A stretch of DNA of 18,378 bases, from contig JASLGI010000067.1 in assembly GCA_030149685.1 (NCBI GenBank), forward strand, positions 1 to 18,378, given 5' to 3'. This document shows, one piece after another, positions 1-7,731 of the stretch. This DNA is from Bacillaceae bacterium (lineage in GTDB: Bacteria; Bacillota; Bacilli; Bacillales_A; Planococcaceae). Numbering within the stretch: the stretch's first letter is position 1; each line of letters opens with the position of its first letter. Made by a program: the position numbers and the translations under genes. The notes below the pieces were generated by a model, which worked only from the letters and a program-made list of their open reading frames with translations, was not told the DNA's origin and ran no database searches.

Positions 1-584
1 GTTTCATTTAAAGAGTCTCCATTTTTATTGAGGCCTACTCCAAGCACTTCTCGTGCACTATCAACGATAATAATATCATTTGTAAGGCGAGGGTCCCAAA
101 GTTGTTCCCACGATTCAAACGTAAAGTCATCATCGAGTAATATTGGGTTGTAAGCGACTCCGACTGTTCCCCAAAAGTATGGAATAGAATATTCATTTTT
201 TGGATCAAATGACCAATCTAAAAAGTACGGATCAATTGATGAAAGGTGAGGAAGCTTTTCGTGTTGAATCGGTAAAAGTAAATCATCTTCTTTCATCATT
301 TCAATCATATACTCAGAAGGAATCGCAATATCATAAGTCGTTCCGCCTTGTTCGATTTTCGCTTTCATTCCTTCGTTAGAATCGAGTGTTTCATAAATGA
401 CTTGAATATTCGTTTCTTTTTCGAATTGGTGAATAATATCAGGATCGATGTAATCGCCCCAATTGTATAAAGTAATTGATTCACCCGTAGATGTCGTATT
501 AGAAGCGTTCAACTTCATCGATAATCCGAGTAATCCGAAAGCGAGTAAAGTAATTAAAGTAAGTCGAAAAGTAACAGACTTCAT
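1..584 (-). CDS. potD: Spermidine/putrescine ABC transporter substrate-binding protein PotD (N-terminal part, runs off window edge)
   Basis: This is the extracellular polyamine-binding component that delivers spermidine or putrescine to the PotBC channel. I translated it directly from the minus strand; 194 codons are visible and the C-terminal part lies outside the window. A hydrophobic segment at about residues 5-24 is followed by the family signature LYNWGDYIDP (39-48), a DSNEGM stretch (69-73 area) and IPYFWGTVGVAYN (134-146), all typical of PotD. The N-terminal segment has no lipobox cysteine, so the protein is probably held by an uncleaved N-terminal anchor or is secreted. I recall other Firmicute PotD proteins also lacking the cysteine. 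The ATG overlaps the potC stop by one base (TAATG), and GGAGGGAGC-type Shine-Dalgarno sequence lies about 6-10 bases upstream. It is the last pot gene seen. Identification is firm; substrate preference is inferred. Confidence 0.93.
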   Translation of the reverse strand, partial: MKSVTFRLTLITLLAFGLLGLSMKLNASNTTSTGESITLYNWGDYIDPDIIHQFEKETNIQVIYETLDSNEGMKAKIEQGGTTYDIAIPSEYMIEMMKEDDLLLPIQHEKLPHLSSIDPYFLDWSFDPKNEYSIPYFWGTVGVAYNPILLDDDFTFESWEQLWDPRLTNDIIIVDSAREVLGVGLNKNGDSLNE

Positions 585-1378
585 TAAACGCTCCCTCCTT
601 TACGTTGCGCACGAAGTCGTAACGCGTGGTATCCGAGAACGAGTGCGACAGTGACGAGGAAAATAATCGCACTTAATGCGTTGATTGTTAAAGATACTCC
701 CGTTCGTGCCATTGAATAAATCTCGACAGAAAGTGTCGTAAACCCGTTTCCTGTGACGAAAAATGTCACCGCGAAATCGTCGAGTGAATACGTTAATGCT
801 AAGAAAAAACCTGCCCAAATTCCCGGTTGAATAAATGGCAAGATCACTCGGAATAAGACGTCTTTTGCACTTGCCCCGAGGTCACGCGCGGCGTCGATCA
901 ATGTCGGACTCATATCATAGAGTTTTGGTAAAATCATTAAGACGACGATTGGAATACTAAACGCGATATGAGAAAGCAATACAGAAATAAAACCGAGCTG
1001 AATGCCGAGAAATGTAAATAAAATTAAAAACGATGCCCCGATAATGACATCTGGACTAACGATCAATACGTTGTTTAACGATAAATAAAGTTCCCGGCGT
1101 CTTTTTTGTTTTGTAAAATAAATCGCAAGCGCTCCTATGATTCCTAAAATCGTTGAAACGACAGCTGATAATAAAGCGATGACGACAGTTTGTAAAACGA
1201 TGACGAGTAGTCGCTTATCTTGGAACAATTCGACGTAATGTTTCAAAGAAAAAGAACGGAAATTTGCCATCGACTCACCGGAATTAAATGAATACATAAT
1301 TAAAAAAACGATCGGTGCGTACAATAAGAAAAAGACGAAGGCGAGATATACTTTTTGGCTGAATGTGATTTGTTTCAT
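584..1378 (-). CDS. potC: Spermidine/putrescine ABC transporter permease PotC
   Basis: PotC is one of two membrane subunits forming the polyamine channel in the cytoplasmic membrane. The 264-residue protein has about six hydrophobic segments beginning at residues 9-29. It carries the EAA loop that docks on the ATPase: AARDLGAS at about 163-170, followed by a conserved VILPFIQPGI stretch. The length matches the MetI-like permease family. Its ATG overlaps the potB stop by four bases (ATGA at 1375-1378), and a GGAGG lies only about three bases before the start, so translation is probably coupled to potB. It is followed by potD with a one-base overlap. PotB and PotC are paralogous; this one is called PotC from its position after PotB and its similarity to the shorter second permease. 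A specific polyamine substrate cannot be read from the sequence. Confidence 0.93.
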   Translation of the reverse strand: MKQITFSQKVYLAFVFFLLYAPIVFLIMYSFNSGESMANFRSFSLKHYVELFQDKRLLVIVLQTVVIALLSAVVSTILGIIGALAIYFTKQKRRRELYLSLNNVLIVSPDVIIGASFLILFTFLGIQLGFISVLLSHIAFSIPIVVLMILPKLYDMSPTLIDAARDLGASAKDVLFRVILPFIQPGIWAGFFLALTYSLDDFAVTFFVTGNGFTTLSVEIYSMARTGVSLTINALSAIIFLVTVALVLGYHALRLRAQRKGGSV

Positions 1379-2181
1379 CGTCCTCCACCTTCCTTCGTCG
1401 TTGTTACTTTCATAACGAGAAACATCGTAACAATTAAGAACATCGCAATTGCAGACCCCATGCCCCAGTTTTGTGTGACGAGGAATTGTTGTTCAATCGC
1501 AGTTCCGAGTGTCATTACTTTGTTTCCAGCAATGAGTCGCGTCACCATAAATAATGACAATGCAGGAATGAATGTTACTTGAATACCTGCTTTAATACCG
1601 TCAGCTGTTAAAGGAAGAACGACTTTTCGAAATGTTGTCCATCGACTTGCCCCGAGGTCGCGTGCAGCTTCAATAAATGTCGGATTGAGTTCATTCATCG
1701 CATTAAAAATAGGTAAAATCATAAACGGAATAAAAATGTATACTGCGACTAAAATAAAACTCATACTCGTAAATAAAAGTTGAGGAGCTTCGATGCCGAA
1801 AGATTGAATCACAGCAGCGACGAGTCCATTTTTACTTAACAGTCCGATAAATGCATAGGTTTTTAACAACAGGTTTAACCAAGACGGAATAATAATGAAT
1901 AAAAGCCATAACTCTTTATATTTTGTTTTCGTTAAAATATAAGCCGTTGGATAAGCGATCAACAATGTAATGACTGTAATGATGACAGCATAAAAGAATG
2001 AATATAACGCTAATGTTAAATAAGTCGATGTGAAAAAGTTAGCGTAATGACTGAGCGTGAAATGTCCTTCATAGTCAGTAAAAGAATAATAACCGACGAG
2101 AATGATCGGAATAATGACGAATAGTAAAATCCATGCGACGTAAGGGACGGTGTACAGTTGTTTAAAACGAGATTGGTACAT
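1375..2181 (-). CDS. potB: Spermidine/putrescine ABC transporter permease PotB
   Basis: PotB is the first of the paired inner permeases of the polyamine importer. The 268-residue protein opens with a hydrophobic segment (about residues 11-31) and has about six membrane segments. It contains the cytoplasmic EAA motif FIEAARDLGAS (roughly residues 169-179), which contacts PotA. The start codon follows the potA stop directly (TAA then ATG, no gap), and the Shine-Dalgarno GGAGG seven bases upstream lies inside the end of potA. This spacing and the four-base overlap with potC argue for one polycistronic message with fixed subunit stoichiometry. The glycine- and lysine-rich tail (about KEGGGR) is cytoplasmic by expectation. 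The family call is secure from the EAA motif and the operon. Confidence 0.93.
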   Translation of the reverse strand: MYQSRFKQLYTVPYVAWILLFVIIPIILVGYYSFTDYEGHFTLSHYANFFTSTYLTLALYSFFYAVIITVITLLIAYPTAYILTKTKYKELWLLFIIIPSWLNLLLKTYAFIGLLSKNGLVAAVIQSFGIEAPQLLFTSMSFILVAVYIFIPFMILPIFNAMNELNPTFIEAARDLGASRWTTFRKVVLPLTADGIKAGIQVTFIPALSLFMVTRLIAGNKVMTLGTAIEQQFLVTQNWGMGSAIAMFLIVTMFLVMKVTTTKEGGGR

Positions 2182-3273
2182 TTAATCGCCTCCATACGTT
2201 TCCATTCGTAAATCAAACGCTTCTTCCGATTCATTTTTCCGCATGATGTGTAGGTCTTCATCAATGAATGAAAGTCCAATTTTTTCACCTACACGCACTT
2301 TTTGAGTAGAGTGTACGAGCCATTCATTCTCGTAATCATCTTTTGTTTTAATTTCATAATGTACCCCGCGGAAAAGTTGAGAAGTCACTGTAACAGGTAC
2401 TTTCCCTTTTTCGACAGGTACAATTTTTAAATCTTCTGGTCGAATGACGACGTCGACTTTTTCATTCGGTTGTACGCCACCGTCTACACAAGGAAATTCA
2501 CGTCCGTTAAAACGTACGAGATAGTCTCGAACCATTTCACCAGAAATAATATTGGATGCTCCGATGAAACTAGCGACGAATGGATTGATCGGCTCATCGT
2601 AAATGTCGGTTGGAGAACCTGATTGCGCGATTTCTCCATTTTGAATGACGAAAATTTCATCACTCATCGCGAGCGCTTCTTCTTGGTCGTGCGTGACGAA
2701 GACGAATGTTTTACCGAGCTTTTGTTGCAAAGAACGCAATTCTCCTTGCATCGCTGTACGAAGCTTTAAGTCAAGTGCAGATAAAGGTTCGTCGAGTAAA
2801 ATCAACTCACTATCATTGACGATTGCGCGTGCGATAGCGACCCGTTGCCGCTGACCACCAGACATATCAGTAATTTCTCTATTTTCGAAATCTTCTAAAC
2901 TTACGAAGCGTAAAGCTTCTTTTACTCTTTTTTGAATCTCTTTTTCATCGAGTCGTTGAATTCTTAACCCGAAGGCGATGTTTTCAAAAACGTTTAAATG
3001 AGGAAATAGCGCATAGTCTTGAAAAACTGTATTTACAGGACGTTCATTTGGCGCAAGACCATTCATTTTTTTCCCTTCAATATAAATCGTACCTTCTGTC
3101 GGTTGTAAAAATCCCGCAATTAAACGTAAGATCGTCGTTTTTCCACAACCTGAAGGACCGAGCAATGTGTAAAACTTACCACGTTCTAATGAAAAGCTAA
3201 TTTCTTTTAAAATATGTGTGTTTTCATTGTAACTAAGAGATACGCGGTCGAATACTACGATAGATGATGTCAT
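2182..3273 (-). CDS. potA: Spermidine/putrescine ABC transporter ATP-binding protein PotA
   Basis: PotA hydrolyses ATP to drive polyamine import. I start it at the ATG at 3273 (363 residues, beginning MTSSIVVF) because GGAGGG sits six bases upstream; an upstream in-frame ATG at 3300 would place that Shine-Dalgarno inside the gene. With this start the Walker A GPSGCGKT is near residues 39-46, the Q-loop glutamine near 85, the signature MSGGQRQR near 137-144 (Met instead of the usual Leu), Walker B LILLDE near 157-162 and the H-loop HD at 195-196. A TOBE-type C-terminal domain (about residues 230-350) includes [11 protein letters not shown], as in PotA/FbpC-type ATPases. It is the first gene of the pot operon, with a good promoter about 75-100 bases upstream. 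Confidence 0.95.
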   Translation of the reverse strand: MTSSIVVFDRVSLSYNENTHILKEISFSLERGKFYTLLGPSGCGKTTILRLIAGFLQPTEGTIYIEGKKMNGLAPNERPVNTVFQDYALFPHLNVFENIAFGLRIQRLDEKEIQKRVKEALRFVSLEDFENREITDMSGGQRQRVAIARAIVNDSELILLDEPLSALDLKLRTAMQGELRSLQQKLGKTFVFVTHDQEEALAMSDEIFVIQNGEIAQSGSPTDIYDEPINPFVASFIGASNIISGEMVRDYLVRFNGREFPCVDGGVQPNEKVDVVIRPEDLKIVPVEKGKVPVTVTSQLFRGVHYEIKTKDDYENEWLVHSTQKVRVGEKIGLSFIDEDLHIMRKNESEEAFDLRMETYGGD

Positions 3274-3347
3274 CGCAATCCCTCCCTTTAACGGATTCAT
3301 TCCCTCGTGTTTTTTCGATAAACGTAAAAAGTATGAGAGCGCACTTA

Positions 3348-3375
3348 ATTATACAAAAAATGAAAGGAAAATCAA
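3348..3375 (-). promoter_or_regulatory. Probable sigma-A promoter of the pot operon
   Basis: On the minus strand, TTGATT (3375-3370) is separated by 16 bases from a consensus TATAAT (3353-3348). Transcription would start near 3341, giving a leader of about 68 bases before the potA ATG at 3273. It is the only good promoter-like pair seen in the upstream region on this strand. Confidence 0.65.
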
Positions 3376-3469
3376 TCATTTTTTCGCGTTCTTCTAAGCT
3401 TTATAATTGTCTGCGTTGCGTCGTTTGTTTGACTAATGTATGATATTGATGTGATAAATAAATAATAGA

Positions 3470-3484
3470 TTATAATAATTATTA
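3470..3484. promoter_or_regulatory. Candidate PerR operator (Per box)
   Basis: TTATAATAATTATTA matches the PerR consensus TTATAATNATTATAA at 13 of 14 defined positions (mismatch at position 14). It lies 17 bases upstream of the -35 of the peroxiredoxin promoter, in front of a peroxide-detoxifying gene, which suits PerR control. A Fur box has the same 7-1-7 architecture but prefers TGATAAT...ATTATCA, which fits less well. The AT-rich surroundings raise the chance of a coincidental match. Confidence 0.6.
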
Positions 3485-3501
3485 TTTACGAGTCATTATT
3501 G

Positions 3502-3530
3502 TTGAAAGTGTGAAATCTTTTTGTTATTAT
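3502..3530 (+). promoter_or_regulatory. Sigma-A promoter of the peroxiredoxin gene
   Basis: TTGAAA (3502-3507) and TATTAT (3525-3530) are separated by exactly 17 bases, both close to consensus. Transcription would begin near 3537, about 38 bases before the ATG at 3575. Confidence 0.75.
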
Positions 3531-3574
3531 AAAAGTATAAGTAATTACAAAGAATATTTGGAGGTAATTTTATT

Positions 3575-4117
3575 ATGTCAAAACGTTTAGTTAATAAACC
3601 AGCACCATCATTTACGATGCCAGCAGTTATGCCAGATAAGTCATTCGGTGAAGTAAGCTTAAAAGATAACATGGAAGCAGGAAAGTGGACAGTACTTTTC
3701 TTCTATCCAATGGACTTCACTTTTGTTTGTCCAACAGAAATTATCGCTATGTCACAGAACTACGATAAATTTAAAGAGTTAAACGCTGAAATTATCGGTG
3801 CTTCAACAGATACGATCCATACACACTTAGCTTGGATCAACACACCACTCGAAGATAACGGAATTGGTCAATTACGTTACCCACTCGCAGCGGATACAAA
3901 CCACCAAGTAGCAAAAGACTACGGTGTATTAATTGAAGAAGAAGGAGTTGCACTTCGTGGTCTCTTCATCATCGACCCAGAAGGTGAAATGCAATATCAA
4001 ACAGTCTTCAACAAAGATGTAGGTCGTGACGTAAACGAAACATTACGTGTTCTTGAAGCTTTACAAACTGGTGGACTTTGCCCAGCAAACTGGAAACCAG
4101 GCGAAGACTTACTATAA
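3575..4117 (+). CDS. ykuU: Typical 2-Cys peroxiredoxin (AhpC/TSA family, YkuU-like)
   Basis: This is a thiol peroxidase that reduces hydrogen peroxide and organic hydroperoxides in the cytoplasm. The 180-residue protein is a full AhpC/TSA domain. The peroxidatic cysteine is C52 in the motif DFTFVCPTE, and the resolving cysteine is C169 in GGLCPANWKPGE near the C-terminus. The catalytic Pro/Thr (PMDFTF preceding, PTEI following) are present. Length and both cysteine contexts closely match B. subtilis YkuU rather than AhpC. The C-terminus stops soon after the resolving cysteine without a YF motif, a feature usually linked to resistance to overoxidation. The gene is monocistronic: own promoter, GGAGG ten bases before the ATG, and a terminator directly behind. 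No AhpF or thioredoxin reductase partner is adjacent, so the reductant is presumably thioredoxin. Confidence 0.93.
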   Translation: MSKRLVNKPAPSFTMPAVMPDKSFGEVSLKDNMEAGKWTVLFFYPMDFTFVCPTEIIAMSQNYDKFKELNAEIIGASTDTIHTHLAWINTPLEDNGIGQLRYPLAADTNHQVAKDYGVLIEEEGVALRGLFIIDPEGEMQYQTVFNKDVGRDVNETLRVLEALQTGGLCPANWKPGEDLL

Positions 4118-4120
4118 TTT

Positions 4121-4152
4121 AAAAAAAGGTGTCCTTCGGGGCATCTTTTTTT
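4121..4152 (+). terminator. Rho-independent terminator after the peroxiredoxin gene
   Basis: A 14-bp stem (4121-4134 with 4139-4152, two G-U pairs) encloses a UUCG tetraloop. An A-run lies on the 5' side and seven T on the 3' side. It begins three bases after the stop codon. Confidence 0.9.
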
Positions 4153-4154
4153 AT

Positions 4155-4183
4155 TTGTCGCTTTTCTGAAATGGCTATGATAT
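4155..4183 (+). promoter_or_regulatory. Weak candidate promoter for ktrC
   Basis: TTGTCG (4155-4160) with TGATAT (4178-4183) at 17-base spacing, or TATGAT (4176-4181) at 15 bases. A terminator lies directly upstream, so ktrC needs a promoter somewhere in this 95-base gap and this is the best pair I see. A bulged hairpin (arms 4198-4207 and 4211-4219) would fall in the resulting leader. Confidence 0.35.
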
Positions 4184-4246
4184 TAGTTGGCGGGAATGTT
4201 CATTCGTGATACGATGAACGAAAATGGACAGAAAGAAAGTGACAGT

Positions 4247-4909
4247 ATGAGGAAAGAATTTGCAGTGATTGGATTGGGTCGGTTAGGTGGTAGTATTGTG
4301 AAAGAGCTCGTATCTTTAGGAGCTCACGTCATGGCGATTGATATTTCGCAAGATAAGGTAGATGACTATGCACAAATTGCTACTCAAGCAGTAGTTGCTG
4401 ATACAACTGATGAAGCGGTGCTACAATCACTCGGCATTAAACATTTTGAACATGTCGTTGTAGCGATTGGTGAAAATATTCAATCGAGTATTTTAACGAC
4501 ACTTCTATTAAAGGAATTAGGTGTGCCTCGAATTACTGTAAAAGCTCAAAGTGACAATCATGAAAAAGTGTTAATTAAAATTGGCGCCGATCAAGTTGTT
4601 CATCCAGAACGAGACATGGGACGTCGATTAGCAAATAATATGTTATCTAATAACATTCTCGATTATTTAGAGTTATCTGATGAATATTCAATTGTGGAAA
4701 TCCAAGCACATGATCGTTTTATAGGACAAACATTGATTGAATTAGATATTCGCGCGCGGTACGGTGTCAATATTGTAGCGATTAAAAGAGATGGTCATTT
4801 AATTGTTTCGCCTCAAGCCGTTGAGCAAATACGAGGAGACGATATTTTAATTGTCATCGGTTCTGATATGGACATTCATCACTTTGAGCAGCAAACAGCT
4901 CATCTATAA
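4247..4909 (+). CDS. ktrC: KtrC-type K+ uptake regulatory subunit (RCK/TrkA domain)
   Basis: KtrC is the cytoplasmic octameric gating ring of a Ktr potassium channel-transporter; it binds nucleotides and, in relatives, c-di-AMP. I start at the ATG at 4247 (220 residues, MRKEFAVIGLGRLGG), because the protein then begins as KtrC proteins do; extra upstream codons (from 4187 or 4196) have no family counterpart. The ribosome binding site is poor (AGAAAG/AAAGT), so the start rests on homology. The RCK_N Rossmann domain has GLGRLG (9-14) with the acidic D32 at the end of the second strand. The RCK_C domain is at about residues 135-220. It is closer to KtrC than KtrA by its MRKEF start, VHPERDM and NILDYLEL segments, and by its position next to rnjA. 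No membrane partner (KtrB/KtrD) is in the window. Confidence 0.9.
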   Translation: MRKEFAVIGLGRLGGSIVKELVSLGAHVMAIDISQDKVDDYAQIATQAVVADTTDEAVLQSLGIKHFEHVVVAIGENIQSSILTTLLLKELGVPRITVKAQSDNHEKVLIKIGADQVVHPERDMGRRLANNMLSNNILDYLELSDEYSIVEIQAHDRFIGQTLIELDIRARYGVNIVAIKRDGHLIVSPQAVEQIRGDDILIVIGSDMDIHHFEQQTAHL

Positions 4910-4921
4910 AAATAAATAACG

Positions 4922-4955
4922 AAAAGGCTTGAGTCACTAAGTACTCAAGCCTTTT
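4922..4955. terminator. Bidirectional terminator between ktrC and rnjA
   Basis: A perfect 13-bp inverted repeat (4922-4934 with 4943-4955) has an 8-base loop and T-rich ends on both strands. It lies between convergent ktrC (stop 4909) and rnjA (stop 4977), and can serve both. Confidence 0.9.
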
Positions 4956-4976
4956 TCTTATCGAAACATTTTCGTA

Positions 4977-6677
4977 TTATTCATTTGTTTCTTTTTTAGA
5001 TTGTTCGCCGCCTACTTCTAAGATGACAGGTAAGATCATCGGACGACGTTCAGTTTTGTCAAATAAATATGGACTTAATGTATGAATGATTTCATTTTTC
5101 ATTTTATGTGCATCAAATGCTTCTTTTTCCATCATTTTATACATTTTTCGTTTCAACATACGTTGCGCTTCATGAATCATCGATCCAGACTCACGCATGT
5201 AGACGAATCCACGAGAAATAATATCAGGTCCTGCTACAATTTTTTTCTTGTTCGTGTCAACAGTAGCAACGACGATGACAAGGCCATCTTCTGATAATAC
5301 TTTACGGTCGCGCAATACGACGTTTCCGATATCGCCGATACCACTACCATCAATGTAAACATCACCTGCAGGGATGCGTCCAGCTACACGAGCTGTGTCT
5401 TCTGTTAATGCTAAGACATCTCCATTTGTGAGTAAGTGGCAGTTTTCTTCTTTAACATCACATGAAACACCGAGTTCTGCGTGCTTTTTCATCATACGGT
5501 ATTCTCCGTGAATTGGCATAAAGAATTTAGGTTTCATTAAGCGAAGCATTAATTTTTGCTCTTCTTGTGAACCGTGACCTGACGTGTGGATGTTGCTAAG
5601 TGGTCCGTGAATAACTTCTGCTCCTGCTCGGAACAAGGAGTTAATTGTTCGGTTTACACTTAAACGGTTTCCAGGAATAGGTGATGAAGAGAAAATAACT
5701 GTATCACCAGGTTGGATTGACACTTGACGGTGAGTTCCGTTAGCGATTCGTGACAATGCGGCCATTGGCTCACCTTGACTACCTGTACATAAGATCATCG
5801 CTTCATTAGAAGGAAGACGGTTTAATGTTTTAGCATCGATAAATAAATCATCAGGTGCGTTAATATAGCCAAGTTCGCGACCAATCGTAATAGAGTTATC
5901 CATACTACGACCAAATACAGCAACTTTACGACCGAAGTATTGCGCAGCATCAATTACTTGTTGTAAGCGGTGAATATTCGATGCAAATGTTGCGAATATA
6001 ATTCGGTTGTCGACGTTTCGGAAAATGTCTTCGATACTCTCTCCTACTTTGCGTTCAGACATCGTAAAGTTAGGGATTTCTGCGTTTGTACTATCTGATA
6101 AAAGACAGAGTACACCTTCATCTCCGAGTTGTGCCATTTTCGCTAAGTTTGCAGGCTCGCCTACAGGTGTGAAGTCGAATTTGAAGTCACCTGTATGGAC
6201 GATGTTTCCAGAAGGAGTTTTAACAACAACACCATAAGCGTCTGGAATACTATGAGTAGTTGTGAAAAAGGATACAGACGTTTTTCTGAATTTAAAAACA
6301 TCTTCTTCTGAAAATTCGATGAGCTTTGTCGAGCGAAGTAATCCATGCTCTTCTAATTTGTTACGGAGTAGTCCGAGTGCTAACTTACCACCATAAACTG
6401 GAACGTTTACTTGCTTTAATAAGTAAGGGATTCCTCCAATATGGTCTTCGTGACCGTGTGTAACGAAAAGACCTTTGATCTTGTCTTCATTACGTTTTAA
6501 AAACGTGTAATCCGGAATGACATAATCAATTCCGAGTAAATCGTCATCTGGGAATTTAATCCCTGCATCAATTAAAATAATTTCATCTTGGAATTGAACA
6601 CCGTAAGTGTTCTTACCGATTTCACCTAGTCCGCCTAAAGCGAAAACGGCTGTTTCGTTATTTTTTATAATTTTCAT
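4977..6677 (-). CDS. rnjA: Ribonuclease J1
   Basis: RNase J1 is the 5'-3' exoribonuclease and endonuclease that matures 16S rRNA and turns over mRNA in Firmicutes. The 566-residue protein has the beta-lactamase/beta-CASP/C-terminal domain layout. The zinc ligands are visible: H74, H76, D78 and H79 in HGHEDH, H142 (TTHSIPDA), D164 (HTGDF), and H390 in [10 protein letters not shown]368 lies in the beta-CASP HTSGHGS motif. Numbering agrees with B. subtilis RNase J1; the tail after the conserved C-terminal domain is about 11 residues longer and ends in a charged QSKKETNE. The ATG overlaps the rpoY stop by one base (TAATG), and no strong Shine-Dalgarno precedes it, which suggests translational coupling to rpoY. 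Full length and intact. Confidence 0.97.
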   Translation of the reverse strand: MKIIKNNETAVFALGGLGEIGKNTYGVQFQDEIILIDAGIKFPDDDLLGIDYVIPDYTFLKRNEDKIKGLFVTHGHEDHIGGIPYLLKQVNVPVYGGKLALGLLRNKLEEHGLLRSTKLIEFSEEDVFKFRKTSVSFFTTTHSIPDAYGVVVKTPSGNIVHTGDFKFDFTPVGEPANLAKMAQLGDEGVLCLLSDSTNAEIPNFTMSERKVGESIEDIFRNVDNRIIFATFASNIHRLQQVIDAAQYFGRKVAVFGRSMDNSITIGRELGYINAPDDLFIDAKTLNRLPSNEAMILCTGSQGEPMAALSRIANGTHRQVSIQPGDTVIFSSSPIPGNRLSVNRTINSLFRAGAEVIHGPLSNIHTSGHGSQEEQKLMLRLMKPKFFMPIHGEYRMMKKHAELGVSCDVKEENCHLLTNGDVLALTEDTARVAGRIPAGDVYIDGSGIGDIGNVVLRDRKVLSEDGLVIVVATVDTNKKKIVAGPDIISRGFVYMRESGSMIHEAQRMLKRKMYKMMEKEAFDAHKMKNEIIHTLSPYLFDKTERRPMILPVILEVGGEQSKKETNE

Positions 6678-6895
6678 TATAAGTCTTCAACCTGAACAAT
6701 CTCGAAGTCATCAGATGCACGTTCATATTTTAAATGCTCGCCTTCAAGCTCTTGAATAAATTCCACTTGAATTGGTAAAGCATAAAGTTTCTCACGAACT
6801 TCGCTATCTGATTTTGCTTCCACGTACATCGCTTTCGTATTTTCGCGGACTGGTACTTCGACGACGTGATCTTGATATAAAACTTTGTAAATCAT
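6677..6895 (-). CDS. rpoY: RNA polymerase epsilon subunit (YkzG family)
   Basis: The epsilon subunit is a small, non-essential RNA polymerase component confined to Firmicutes. The 72-residue protein is acidic, beginning MIYKVLYQD and ending VQVEDL, and matches the YkzG/DUF1447 family in size and in the conserved segment around [21 protein letters not shown] lies eight bases before the ATG. It is the first gene of a two-gene operon with rnjA and overlaps it by one base. The same pairing is standard in Bacillales and ties a polymerase subunit to an RNA-decay enzyme. An extended -10 promoter is about 45 bases upstream. Confidence 0.93.
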   Translation of the reverse strand: MIYKVLYQDHVVEVPVRENTKAMYVEAKSDSEVREKLYALPIQVEFIQELEGEHLKYERASDDFEIVQVEDL

Positions 6896-6937
6896 GCATA
6901 ACTCTCCTTTATAAAACGTTCATTCATCATTCTCTAT

Positions 6938-6966
6938 ATAATATCATGCTTACAAGCTAAAAGAAA
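6938..6966 (-). promoter_or_regulatory. Extended -10 promoter for rpoY-rnjA
   Basis: On the minus strand, TGATATTAT gives an extended -10 (TG at 6946-6945, TATTAT at 6943-6938). The -35 region at 17-base spacing (6966-6961) is weak. The predicted start is near 6931, about 36 bases before the rpoY ATG. Confidence 0.5.
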
Positions 6967-6985
6967 GAAAAGGAAACAAATAACG

Positions 6986-7018
6986 AAAAAGCGAGGGGCG
7001 TTTGCCCTCTCGCTTTTT
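6986..7018 (-). terminator. Rho-independent terminator after def
   Basis: Arms 6986-6998 and 7006-7018 form a 13-bp stem with one G-U pair around a 7-base loop. Read on the minus strand it follows the def stop (7022) at once and ends in TTTTTCGTTATTTG. It separates def from the rpoY promoter. Confidence 0.85.
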
Positions 7019-7021
7019 TGT

Positions 7022-7588
7022 TTAGTTGAAAAATGTGTTCGGTTGAACGACTTTTTCCATATTTAAAAATGGTTGGTTTTTGTCAATACGATCGAAAAAT
7101 AAAATGCCGTCTAAATGATCAAGTTCGTGTTGGAAAGCAATTGCTGGAAGTCCGCGTAGTCGCTTTGTAAATTTCTCGCCGTTTTCATCATACGCTTCAA
7201 TTGTAATTCGTGCATAACGTGGAACATGTCCTTCGACGGGACGATCGACTGATAAACAACCTTCGCCTGTGTCTAAGTAATCCGTTTCAACGGAATGGCT
7301 AATAATTTTAGGGTTGATGGCAATCATACTTTCTTCAATGTTTCCTTCTTCGTCTTCAATGTGAAGAGCGAAAATTCGTTTAGAGACATTGATTTGAGGA
7401 GCAGCAAGACCGATTCCTGGACGAAGATCATATTTTTCAATCATTTCTTCATCTTGGCTATTTTGTACATACTCCATAATGTCGAGAGCAATTTGTTTAT
7501 CTTCTTCAGATAAAGGGAGCTCTACTTCTTTTGCTACTTTTCGTAATGTTGGATGTCCTTCGCGAATAATATCATCCATTAAAATCAT
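7022..7588 (-). CDS. def: Peptide deformylase
   Basis: Removes the N-formyl group from nascent proteins, an essential cytoplasmic metalloenzyme. The start is the ATG at 7588 (188 residues, MILMDDIIREGHP), because AAGGAG sits nine bases upstream; a longer reading frame to 7666 would cover the promoter and has no family counterpart. All three motifs are intact: GIGLAAPQ (58-65), EGCLS with the metal ligand C111, and QHELDH with H154, E155 and H158. The insertions and the length of about 185 residues are those of the type II Gram-positive enzymes (B. subtilis YkrB). It is transcribed alone on the minus strand, divergent from pdhA, with its own promoter and terminator. No fmt gene is adjacent. 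Confidence 0.95.
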   Translation of the reverse strand: MILMDDIIREGHPTLRKVAKEVELPLSEEDKQIALDIMEYVQNSQDEEMIEKYDLRPGIGLAAPQINVSKRIFALHIEDEEGNIEESMIAINPKIISHSVETDYLDTGEGCLSVDRPVEGHVPRYARITIEAYDENGEKFTKRLRGLPAIAFQHELDHLDGILFFDRIDKNQPFLNMEKVVQPNTFFN

Positions 7589-7627
7589 TGTTATCGACTC
7601 CTTGTAAAATATGTTTACGTACGTACT

Positions 7628-7633
7628 AGTATA
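7628..7633 (-). promoter_or_regulatory. -10 element of the def promoter
   Basis: TATACT on the minus strand, with no recognisable -35 in the pyrimidine-rich sequence upstream. Start would be near 7621, within the palindrome TACGTACGTA (7616-7625), about 33 bases before the def ATG. Confidence 0.45.
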
Positions 7634-7731
7634 ACTGAAAAAAAGAGAGAAGAAATAAAAGTTCACTCGAATTCATGAAAAAGTGTTAAATAGAGAAAAG
7701 AGTGAAGAAAAAGTAAGGATTTGATAAGATG

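Larger units (their letters stand above)
3274..3574. other. Divergent intergenic region between potA and the peroxiredoxin gene
   Basis: About 300 bases hold no convincing gene. The left part carries the minus-strand pot promoter and leader. The right part is strongly AT-rich and carries the PerR-like box and the plus-strand peroxiredoxin promoter. Between them (about 3376-3469) I see a forward TATAAT at 3402-3407 with no matching -35, and a TTGACT at 3429-3434 with no good -10 at the right spacing. Neither was called. Confidence 0.6.

Noticed and set aside
463..654. 63-codon plus-strand frame opposite potC/potD
   Set aside because: Antisense to the potD start and potC end; composition follows the opposite strand.
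2016..2288. 90-codon minus-strand frame across potA/potB
   Set aside because: Alternative frame of two well-supported genes.
3470..3484. Fur box reading of the AT-rich palindrome before the peroxiredoxin gene
   Set aside because: The flanking bases fit PerR better than the Fur 7-1-7 pattern, and the gene is a peroxidase, not iron uptake. Not excluded by sequence alone.
4153..4246. ydaO-type c-di-AMP riboswitch before ktrC
   Set aside because: The gap is under 100 bases and follows a terminator at once; a small bulged hairpin is the only structure seen.
7589..7666. N-terminal extension of deformylase (26 residues, Phe/Ser rich)
   Set aside because: It spans the promoter and ribosome site; not found in the family.
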